Origin: Silene noctiflora
Lineage: Eukaryota > Streptophyta > Magnoliopsida > Caryophyllales > Caryophyllaceae
DNA length: 43,808 nt
Assembly: GCA_009801015.1 (NCBI GenBank)
Contig: VHZZ01005761.1
Coordinates: 20,689-64,496 of the forward strand
Direction: 5' to 3'
The number at the start of each line of letters is the position of its first letter. The stretch's first letter is position 1. The notes below the pieces were generated by a model that saw only the letters and a list, made by a program, of their open reading frames with translations, had not been told where the DNA came from and made no database searches. Positions 22,601 to 34,600 of the stretch are shown piece after piece. The position numbers were made by a program, and so were the translations under genes.

Positions 22601-25600
22601 TTTCAGAAACTGGAATTCGTGCATCTTTTGTTTCTGCATCGTCGTAGTTGACTAGGTTTTAAATTTTGCCTTGCCTCGTCATTTCTTTTTCTTAGCTGTT
22701 AATGTTGAGAAAAATATCTCTGTGAGATGGTGGATGATGATTTTGATTAACAATCAGCCAAATTTTTACTCATTTGATTTTCCAGCAAACCATCTGGTAA
22801 TCAGGCCAGTGGACATTTATTACAGTTTGAGTGACTCACTAATTCCAGGAGTTGTGATATAAAATTTCTTATGCGTTAATATTTGGCGTTTTATATTATG
22901 TTTATTTATTCTCTTGCTCTAGTGAGTTCTTCTAGTGACATGTTAAGAGCCTGGTTGAAATGTAATTTATGTAGTGACTTAAAACCTGTCATCCTCTCTT
23001 ATAAACAGGCTTTAAGCCTTATTCTGCTGCTTTTTCTCTTGTTTCAACTGCCAAGTGAGTTCTTCTGCAGTTCTGTCGATATGTTAAATGCCTGGTGACT
23101 CATATTCTTTTGGAGTGACCCATGACTTTTCATTATCTTTTACATAGCCACAACTAGATCCTTGATTAAGTGAGGTTGGTGACACAAAATGAGGATGTGA
23201 TCAAAGAATTCATCATTGCTTTTACACTAGCAGAAATTGCAGCAAAGATTAAATGCAGCTGGCACGAAAAAGACGGAAATAATGTTTTAGAAGGGTTTTA
23301 TCCATATATCCTTGGTGTCCTCTAACAGACAAAGACCTATTTCTAGCGAAAAAGAAGATATAGTGTCTTGGAGTAACAGTCATTGTTATTCTGTTTTTTT
23401 CATTAATCTCTTGGGTTCAAAGTATCTTGGGAATGGTCGCCTTTAGTGAAAAGGAGTTAGTTCATAGGTTGCTGTAGTTAAGTCTCTGGTATTGAGGTTA
23501 GATATTTTATGGCCCTTATTTTGGATTTTATTTCATTTGCCGGTTAATTAGCACTGGTAAAATTTCTTCCTTTTAGGATTTTCAACAGTAATCACTGGTA
23601 ATTTACTAATAAGCTGTTCATGATTTCTATGTGTCTACTTTGTGGATTTTGACGCACATGTTGTGAACATCTCATCTGTTATACTTCCGTCAGGTTTGCT
23701 CTTGATGTTGATTTTGATGCTCCGAAGGTGAGGGTGCCTATTCGAAAAAGTGGTTCATCCAAATGTGAGAGTGATTTTCTTCTTGATTTCGGTCATTTCA
23801 CCCTGAAAACTAAGGCAAGTTGACCCAGTTTCTACTTCGATTTTATTGTTTGCACGAAAACTAGCTCTTACAATTCACTTCTTTGGTTTGGGTGTGTGGG
23901 AGGGGGAGGGAATTCACACTTGGTACTAAGTAAAGAATTGAAAAGTGTGAGCGTATTTATACGCAAAGTTTGGAAGATGGTTCTTTTGGCTATTTAGCGT
24001 GTACTTGAATCCATAGGAACCACCCTGTCTTTTTTATGACATTGCTTTGACAAGAACTAATTTTGAGGTTATTGTATAGTTGGAGTCAAGTGGTCCATCC
24101 TCACTGGAACTGTATTTCCTTCTCTTCATAGATAAAATTATCTGTAGCTTAATCTTTTCGCTGAAATGGCTCAATGAAACCACAAAGCTTCATGGACATC
24201 TGTAGCCATTTCTGCTAGTTTACACTATTTAAGTGCTGAGTAACAGGCGATGATACACTTTCTCATGGTGTGTTGATATATACACAGGATTGGCTATTAT
24301 TTAGAGCCATAAGGAAACTGAATAGTTTGGATGTTTATGTCATATAGCCAGTAGTTAGCAGCGGGAAGTACTGGCTATGGAAAGACTTCGTGCCTGGATG
24401 AATTTGTTATTTGGTTCTGCTTGAACCATTGAATATTAATTATTATTGATTTTCCTTTTAAGTTCTTTAGGTAAATATCTTGATTTTTTCGTCATTGCTG
24501 TTTTGTCTTTGAATAGGTATTTATTTATGGTTTACACTATCTGTTGCAGGAGGGTCAACAGGATGAACAAGATCAGTCTGTGTATTCCCGTTTTTACATA
24601 TCCGGGAGAGATATTGCGGCATTTTTTACCCCTTATGGATCTGAAAGTCCAGATTGCTCATTATTTTCCCCATCAAGGAATGGTGATCCTTCAGGGGCTC
24701 CTTTAGAGTGTAGTGGCAACATTTGTTCTTTGGTTGATAGGTGTGGAATAACAGTTATCATTGACCAGGTATCTCTTATTGTGCTGTTTTCTAATGTTTG
24801 TGCTATATATAACATTTTTGATTTTTTTTGGGGATAGGGCTGCTTGTTCCGTGACTCCGTAACTTTTTTTTTTTTTTTTTTACATTGATTGTCTGTATTT
24901 GTCATTTATGATATGATGAGGACTCTCCTTTGTCCCCATGCGCATCTGTACTAGTGCTACTTTTTTCGTCAAAGATAGAAAAATGTCACTTAGATGTACA
25001 AATTTTGAAGTGTTTTGAATGTATGATACAGTTAGTGTGTATTATAGTTATTTCCTTTTTTCTCGCTAATGAAAAAGGGTGTTGATTTTTGCGGTACAAA
25101 TTTTACTCATTACGGCACATGTTTCCCATATTGCCCCTCTCATTTTTCAACCCTCATTCCCTCTCCTCCCAACTTCTCAACTTCTTTCTTACCTCTTCTC
25201 CATCTGACCGCCGTCATCCACCACTGCCCAACAACCACCACCGTCATCATCACCACCCCCAGCCCATCGCCAGCCAGTTCAAACCACCGGCCATTCCCTG
25301 CGACCCCGAACCAATACCGACCCCCCTCGGCCGAAGCAACCATCCCTCGATCTTCCCCTCTCCAAAGCCTAGACACCACCACGCCTGCCGCAGCGCTGCC
25401 TATGTCAACCCACGCTTGATTTCACCCTGTCGTCGTCAACCAACGCTGCAAAGCTCACTGCCACCCAACAGCCTCCTTACAACTCAAACCATAAACAAAA
25501 TAAATTGAAAAATCATAAACCAAACAGTGATTTGATTAACGATTTGCGGTGAACTAATCAAAAACATGTTTTATATTCTAATTATTATCTTTAATTTGAG

Positions 25601-28600
25601 AAATTTGATTGATACGAGGCTTAGTATGTTTTGGAATTGGGAGAATTAGATTAAGATTTTCTTTTTTGTCAAGGGTAGTAAATGGAAAGAATTGTACAAA
25701 GAGTACTTAGTTGAGTAAAAATTGTACTGCGAAAATAAATTCCGATGAAAAATTATCCTTTTTATATTGAACCATTGACCTTTGGTATCTTTCGTTGTGC
25801 ACATTTCTTATTTTCTAGGAATAGATACTTTTCTTATTTTCCGGCTAAGGCCGAATATGGCAGGATTCAATTAACTCATCTATACAAAATTATTGGACCG
25901 ATGTTCTAATTGTAATTTTTTATACAATGATGACTTTTCCGTCCTTGATTGTGAGTTGTTTTTACCATTTGTAATCTTGATCAAAATTTAAAGCTGTCTT
26001 TGGAACTACATAGCTTGAACTTTGAAGCAGTGAGTGTTTGATACCAGTTATGTATGTTTCTTGCTAAGGTAAGTTTTGTCCTTTGGTTACTGTTTTAGAT
26101 AAAGGTACCTCATCCGAAATTTCCATCAACACGCATCTCAGTTCAAGTGCCAAATCTTGGGGTTCACATATCACCAGCCAGATTTTGTAGGGTTATGGAA
26201 TTGCTAAGTATATTCCTTACTACATATCAAAGAAGTGGTGAAACTGTGAATGAGGTCTCTGAACCTGAACATGCTCCTTGGAAGCCAGCTGATATGGCAG
26301 CAGAAGCCAGGTTCCTGGTTTGGAAAGTATGTCCTTGCATATAATTGTACCTGCGTGAGGATGTGCTTGAATATTTTTTCATCATGGGGGTTCCCTCTTT
26401 TAAGTGTTGCTTTATGAACTACGTGACAGGGAATAGGCAGTTCTGTTGCAGCATGGCAACCTTCGTTTGTTGTTTTATCAGGATTTCATCTTTATGTTCT
26501 GGAATCTGAAAGGGCATGTTGCTACCAGCGATGCACTAGGTCTGCTGTTATTATTTATGCTTGGTGATTATATATATATATATGTAATGCTTATATTCTT
26601 TGTTGTTTTGCCTTTCCATGAGTTTGAATTGACTGTTTTTTAAATTCACAGCATGGCTGGGAAACAAGTTTTTGAGGTTCCTCCTGCAAATGTAGGTGGA
26701 TCGCTGTTTTCAGTAGGCGTCTGTTTAAGAGGAATGGATATTCAAAAAGTAAGCGATTATTTGATTCCTNCCCCCCATAAGGGTAGCCCATCGTAGCTGA
26801 ATTATTAAATTCAAATATAAGTTAAGCAAGAACGTCTGAGTGATGCAAGAATGGATGAGATTTTTAGATGCTGAATGTCAATTTTCTTGCTTTGTTTTTT
26901 TCTTGTTTGTAGAAAGTTTCTTTTGCTACTCCAGTTCTGCTCTGTAACACTTCCTTTCATGTTTCTGTGTGAAGGCTCTGGAATCCTCAAGTACATTGAT
27001 TATAGAGTTTCAGAATGAGGATGACAAGCATATATGGCTGAAGGGGCTTGTAAAGGCTACATATCAAGCGTCGGTAAGAATTGATTATTCATCTAAGTTG
27101 TAGATCTTCATTAGTATTTTTTTTTTCCCATTGCCTGTTATTTATAGTTTGCGGTGTAACAGGCTACTTTATCCATTGGTCTCCTGGAGGATTCAAGCTA
27201 CAGTATTGGTGATCAAGATAATGGCCGAACTGCTAATTCTCAGGCTGCCGACCTCGTGATTAATGGAACCTTGGCAGAGACCAACCTATTTATATATGGC
27301 GAGGTTTCCGTTTACCTTCTGTTTTTCTCAGAATTAGCTGATTGCTAATTTTGATTCATTATTTATCTTATATCGTGAATTACCAGTTCTTTGGTGCTGT
27401 TCTCGACGCAATTTTCATCTTGGGTCACTCAGAGACGACTTCTTTGTGTTGCTAACACAAGGGCAGGGCTGTGTACATCCGACTCCCTTACTCCGCAATT
27501 TGCGGGAGCCATTGAGGCACTGGGGTAATGTCGTTGTTGGTGGCGGCAATATAGGCATATACTATTTAACTTGGTTCACTAGCTTTTTCGTGTAGCCTAT
27601 GGTATTTACTGGGATCTTCAAGCCCAGTCTTTGTGAACAATCTATATTACTTATGTTCTATCAAAATATCAATGCTTTGATTTCCTTACAGTGATGTTAG
27701 TTGTGTGTGAGAAGAAAAGGGAGTGACTTTACCAATTTTTTGTTCTTTATTTTTAGTGCGGGGAGGAGTCCAAAGACAATCGTGACGAGACTCTTATTGC
27801 AGAGGTGATTGGCATTGGAGGAAAGGTTTGAACTCCCATTGAATTCATTATAATTGTTTGAATTTATATTGTCGGCAAACTTTTGTGATGCTAAAGGGTA
27901 TGTTAAAGTTTTGTGCATATTCTTGGTTTCTCTTCGTTTTTTTGGAGCAATTTTTTTCGGTTAAAGGGAGCCACAAGGGCGAATATGCTATTGACGGGGT
28001 TTGAACCCCCAGTTATGAGTACCACCCCTCATGACATTACAGACCTAGCCGACATCTGCTGTTGGAGTAATTAAAAAGTATGTAGTAGGACACCAACGGC
28101 TGGCTCCCGATTACAAATGTAGATCATTTACAAAGAGCACGCTGTAAAAAGAAAAACAAGTCGCTGGAGTATCATGCATAACTAATCAATAAAATTAGTG
28201 AAGTTTCGGAAAGTTGTCTTTATTTTATTGCAGATAAGATAATACGTGATACTTGCAAAGTGTAATTATGCATCTCTCATTGTGTATATGGGGGTGGTGT
28301 TTAGGATGTCTTTTTGTATATAGCTATCACCCCCATTGTTTCTTTTTGTAGATGGGCACGACCTCTATGGTATATTACTTATCAAAAAAAGTTGACATCA
28401 TCATAACAAAGACCCTGGCTTCAGATTTCTTTCCTGCCAAATGACCTATCCTCTTTGTTGCTCAAACTCAATTAGAAGTATCGAATACGGGGTAGAGTGA
28501 GTGTCTAACTGTCTAATTTGGCTGCTTTTATAAAAATCTCCATGTTTTGATTTTCTATATGTCATACCCATGTGAAGAGTTGACTATTGGAGTAACATAG

Positions 28601-31600
28601 CCTATTCTCTGACCATCAGTGACACAGTGACTTAACTCACCTAAGATCTTTTCATCCTTTTTTCCACGCTAACAGAGGTTGGACCTAAGCCAACCGATAG
28701 TCCCTGACCAGAGATAGAGAGATTCTGAAGGCCGCATGGAAGATTCGATTGACGGAAGTGCAACTAGCGTGAATGATTTTGGGGCTGCAATTAGTGGCAT
28801 TTTGTTTGTTTGTAGCTAACCATTACGAGTTAGTCTGTGTTTGATTCTTGTGCACTTGTAGGTACATGTTACTCTTGCTGATGGGAACCTAACTGCCAAG
28901 ATGAAGCTTCACTCTTTGAGAATTAAGGATGAACTGCAAAGTAGGTCAACAAAAAAGCCTCAGCATTTAGTCTATTCAGTTGTGAAAAGTGAACAAACTG
29001 TCTCCTCCCCTACTCTGACTGATTTGCAAACTGGCCAAATTGCCACGTTGTTGACGGAGGAAGATGACTTCAAAGATGCTTTGCAAGAGTTTTTTCCTGG
29101 AGTAGATATGAGTACTGTATTACAGAAGTCACCTAATTTGGAATCTGATCCTTCGGAGGTATTCAATTCTAGCCTGGATCTGGCAAAAGGCAATGGTTCC
29201 TCATCAGAAATATTCTACGAAGCTCTTGGAAGTGACAACTCTGATTTTGTGTCGGTTATATTTATGATCAAGGATCCTAACTCTTCTGAGTATGAAGGCA
29301 TTGACACACAGGTTCTCATTTATGTAGAATTTTTTATAAGGGTGAAAAAATGAATGATGGGATAATGCTTTAGCTTTTCTATACAGTGTATATTTTTTTT
29401 AATCTCAATTTAATCTTAATTTTTCAGATGAATGTTTGTATGTCCAAGCTGGAGTTCTTTTGTAATAGGCCAACACTTGTTGCTTTGATACAATTTGGTC
29501 TGGATATCAGTTCAGCCAATTATGGAGCTGATGGTGAAAGCATTGCCATGACTTGTGATGATATAGACACTGCCAGAGGACCGACAAAGCCTGATGATGG
29601 CGATGCATTTGTTAAGGGTTTGTTGGGCTATGGGAAAAGGCGAGTGGTGTTTAAACTGAGCATGGATGTAGATAGTGTCACTGTGTTCCTTAATCACGAG
29701 GATGGCTCTCACTTCGCAATGTTCATTCAAGAGAGTTTTATTTTGCATTTCCAGGTATGTAGTATCGTAGTACATATACAATTGATAAGTACTTTCCTGT
29801 CATTTGTATTTCGTTTTCTTTTTGACGCTTTGATTTTATAATTGCTACAACTTCTTTAAAAATAATACGAAAATAGTTAGTTAGACATGACAAATCTGAC
29901 TGTGTACCTTAGCGTATATATGGAGGGACTAAAGGTCAAATTAGAGCATCAAACTTGAAAAGGATCAGTATAAATGGTATGGAGGTAATATTTCCCTAGA
30001 TGTCAGTTGAAGTTTGTGGTTGATGTTTAAGAGTAATGTGTTTGGTTCACTGGTCAAATTGCTGGTTACTCTTTTTACGGTGCTACAAGTAGCTTTGTAT
30101 TAGAACAGGCACATGTGATCTTGTATTCTTTTCGGGTGTGCGTTTTAACTCATATATCTCCTATAGGTGCACCCATGCTCTATTTCTATTGAGGGCACAC
30201 TAGGAAACTTCAGACTTCGTGATATGTCTTTGGGTGAAGATGACTGTTGGAAATGGCTGTGTGACATCCGCAATCCAGGTGCTGAATCACTTATCAAGGT
30301 AAGCCTTTGTGTACATCCTCTGGGGTATTTTTGTGCACATGCGTCTTGTCATTTAATCCACTAATATGCTGTTTGTAAGCTTCTTCAGTAGGAAAATGGC
30401 TGTGTTATTTTTTGAGTGATACACTGTTGTACTTGGTGGAATTGACATTTAATCCACCTATATGCTGCAATTTCAGTTTGAATTCAAATCCTACAGTGCT
30501 GAAGATGATGACTATGAAGGATATGATTATAGCCTTAGTGGTCGCTTGTCTGCGGTTCGCTTAGTTTTCCTGTACAGGTTTATTCGTGAGGTTAGTGAGA
30601 ACTATATACCTTTGTTTTTAGTGTTAAGTGCTAGCATGTTCAGAAGGGTATATAAGCTGTTCCCTCTTTATTCATATGCTGTGAGATAGCTTCATTGTGC
30701 TGTTTAAGGATTTTCTTCTAACACCCCAACAAAATTCCTGCAGCTATCAGTGTATTTCATGGAACTTGCCACCCCCCATAAGGAAGAGATGATTAAAATG
30801 GTTGATAAAGTTGGGGGTTTGGAGTGGATAATTCAAAAATATGAAATTGATGGGGCAACAGCTATAAAGCTGGATCTTTCATTAGAGACTCCAGTCATAA
30901 TAATCCCAAAGCATTCCACGAGCAAAGAGTTAGTTTCCTCTTTCAACTTCTGAATGGAATCATATGTATCTTGAAATATCCCCTCTAAGCTGTGGTGTAA
31001 GTTTGCAGTGTTTGTTTGTAAAATGTTGGCAGATAAAGCTACTTCTCTCCTTGTCTGGGTTGGGCGCACCTCAATCCTTGCAAGTTTCTGTAGCTTAGTG
31101 TCTTTCAGGCATCCTTTCTGTAGCCGAGTGTCTTTCATTTAGTCGTAGTGCCACTTTCCTCATTTTACATTCCCAACTAACCTTCATTATGACCCTTGCT
31201 TCACTATGTTCCCTTCATCTTGTTGTCATTGCCTTCATGTTGAAAATGATTTTTTTAGGGTTCAACCTATGGGAGAGTAGCTTACACGGTTAGTGGTTAT
31301 AGTTCGATACTTCTATCAATGCATGGCTCATGCTACTTTGGACTTGTTCATGATATGCGATGTACATAAAGCTTACTAGGCTTTGCAATTTTTCTTTTAT
31401 GAATTTCCCTGATAATTAGAAAGAAGAATATGTTTAGGGGTGTTTTGGAACTGGGCTCTTGTTATGTGGTTGAACTAGATGTGATTATAGTTATGTCTAC
31501 TTAACCTCGTCATTAAACATCCTGATACCTGTGCATCAGTACATGCCATAGTTTACATTGAAACCAATGTCTTGGGCAATGGGAGGGATATGATGAATTT

Positions 31601-34600
31601 GTGAGTGGATTTTATACGTTTAAAACTCCCCTTGTCCATTATGCTGTGCACTTGGATCTTCGAATATTAGTCATTGTCCTCAATTTTCTCTGCCTACATA
31701 TTCTCCCTTTTATGACAACTCGTGCAAATTTACAACGGTTTTAAATACGGTTACATTGTCATTCTGCTTCAATTCTTCAGCTTTATGCAACTGGACTTAG
31801 GGCAGCTCCAGATTCAAAATAGCTTTAGATGGCACGGAGTACCTGAAAATGATCCTTCTGCCGTCCACCTTGATGTGCTTCGTGCCGAGGTAAGCCTAAT
31901 CTATCTACACTGCCTGATGGAAAAGTATAGGCTGCCATAGAAGTTAGAAAAATGAAAAAGGGTAAATCTTACTCAACTTTGCTTTTGCATGAAAAGAAAA
32001 AAGTCCCATTGCAACCAAGTAAATCTCTGCTGAATGTAATATTGTGAGCCACTTGTGAAGCTGAACTAAAGCAACTATCACTTAATGAAAGTTACTGTCC
32101 TTGAGAAAGATTCCACAAACATCATAAAAAAAATGTTACTTATCCTATGTATTTGGATTTTGTGCGTGGATCTGGGTGTAAATAAAGAACGGAGTGTGTT
32201 TGAATTGTGCTATGTTAACTGTGTTTTGATATATTGGATGGGTTAGTTCATAACTTCTGCCATTTATATTTCTGTTACGGTGCAAATGTAACCAGCATCC
32301 TGTCTTCTACTAAATGTTTGATTTATCTGCAGATCCTAGGGATCAATTTAGCTGTTGGAATCGATGGTAGTCTGGGAAGACCAATGATTCGAGAAGGTCA
32401 AGGATTTGTTGTCTGTGTTCGTCGCAGTCTGAGGGATGTTTTTAGAAAGGTTCCAACTCTCGGCATTGAAGTTCAGGTAATATGTTTATGTTGTCTGTTC
32501 GCACTCCTATCATCTAGTCGGTACTATCGCTAATGTTCAGTTCTTAATTTCAATTGAGTGGTTACTAACATACAGAGTTTCATGGATGGATCCATTGTTA
32601 TTATTGTGGTCGTCAGTGAGTACTTATGGACATATCATCAACATTTTCCCAGTGTGCTTCTTTGCTCCATCAAAATAATGATGACTTTATAAATGAAGAT
32701 ATTACAGTAGGATCCACAAATACCTCCATTAAACAAACATACAAGCGAGGAAAATCAGAGGGTTTGGCATATGTTTTACTTAGATAGGGCCAGTAAAGGT
32801 TTTATGTTTTGTTTTCTTGAAAATCAGTCGCGCTTTAGAGTGATCAGTTTTATGTGGATGAATGGTGTAGATGATTCTCCTAACATCTCGAAGGTCTTGT
32901 TAATTTGATGAATACAAATTTCGTTATCCTATGAATACGTTTTCTAACTAATACGATGCATACATTAGTTTTTAACATATTTAAAGTTCAAGAACTTTGT
33001 AAAAGGGTACTGTTGATTCAGTTGGCTGAACGAAATTGCGCTTGCCGGTCAAAATTCGAAGAATAATTTGTTGCTGATAGACTTGGAAGATTGATATCGG
33101 AAGGCATAACCAGAAATTCAGATGTTAAAAGGATTTAACCAAAAAAAAAAAAATAGAAAGATGATAAGAATAATTAAATATAGAAGTAATCAAACCTCTT
33201 AATTCCCTTGAATTCTTTTACATTGCCTTCTGCAACGTCGTATTATTTTTTATCAACCCACTTTGGTTCCAAACACTTCCCTTTTTATTTCAGTCTTTGT
33301 TTACCCCTGTGCCCCTATCTATCTTGTAACCTCCCACTGTTCAAGTTTCCTAACTGGCGTATTGCTTTGTCTTCATACGGCATTATACCGAAAGTTGTGA
33401 AATTGACAAGACAATAACTCGATGCTTAATTCGTTCTATCATTATCATTATCCTAGTGCATCTAAAGAGGCTCTCAAACTGTCACTCTAAGTTGGGTGAG
33501 GGGTGTCCTTAGATACACTGTTTCACGTTTAAGCTTTCTAACCGGTGTATCACTGTCTTTGTATGTCATTATGCTGATAATTCTATCATTACTGTCTTTG
33601 TATGTCATTAATGTTGATGACCATTATCGCTTGTTAAAGGGCTAAAAAACAGGCAGAATATCTTCTAGTAATCCTTGCTGCAGTTCCATTTGCTTGAGTT
33701 GTTTGGCAATAATTTTATCTGTTATTTTTCGTCCTTTTGATCACAGGTTGATTCATTGCACGGTGTTATGTCAGACAAAGAGTACAATGTCATATTGAAT
33801 TGTGCTTCCACAAATTTGAATGAAGAACCAACTCTCCCTCCCAGCTTTCGTGCTTGCAAGTCTGATCCGCAAGATACAATGAAGTTGCTGGTTGATAGAG
33901 TCAATGCGAATAGTCAGAACTTTCTATCACGAACTGTGTCTATTTTTGTTGTTGAAATCAATTATGCTCTGCTAGAGTTGTGTAACGGAATGCAAGATGA
34001 GTCAACATTGGCACATATCAGTGTCAGTATCCAATTTACATCAAATTCAATTTTTCTTGTAGTTGTTACGTTGCCATTTAATTCCGCTTCTCCTTTTCTA
34101 ATTTTTCTTTTGGTTACAGTTGGAAGGTCTTTGGGTGTCATACAGAATGACTTCTTTGGCTGAGGCAGACCTCTACGTCACTATACCAAAGTTCTCTGTT
34201 GTGGATGTTCGCCCTGATACAAAACCTGAAATGCGGCTCATGCTTGGAACGTCAGGCGATGTTGGCAAACAAGCTTCTCCTTCTGGAAGCAATCCGTCTT
34301 CCGTTAGTAGCAACCTGACAAGAGCATATTCTGGAGTTCGTTGTGCTTCAGATACGCCAATATCAACCATGGTTCTGCTGGACTACCGGTGGAGAGCAAC
34401 TTCACAATCGTCAGTAGTCCGTCTTCAACAACCTAGGGTTCTGGTTGTGCCTGATTTTCTTATTGCGGTTGCAGAGTTTTTTGTGCCATCGTTAGGTGCA
34501 ATAACTGGAAGGGATGAACTCATGGATCCAAACAATGATCCTATCCGCAAGAGTAGCAACATTATACTGCATTCTGCTGTTCACACGCAGCAAGAAGAGG

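Larger units (their letters stand above)
27826..28861 (+). other. Intron 25 (1.0 kb)
   Basis: Donor AAG|GTTTGA, acceptor CACTTGTAG. The intron carries a minus-strand SINE (about 27951-28068) and a 5'-truncated LINE (28219-28387). The stretch 28400-28861 shows nothing recognisable. Confidence 0.8.

Noticed and set aside
27996..28053. Possible tRNA gene on the minus strand
   Set aside because: A- and B-box-like motifs are present, but no cloverleaf, anticodon loop or acceptor stem can be formed, and a SINE explains it better.
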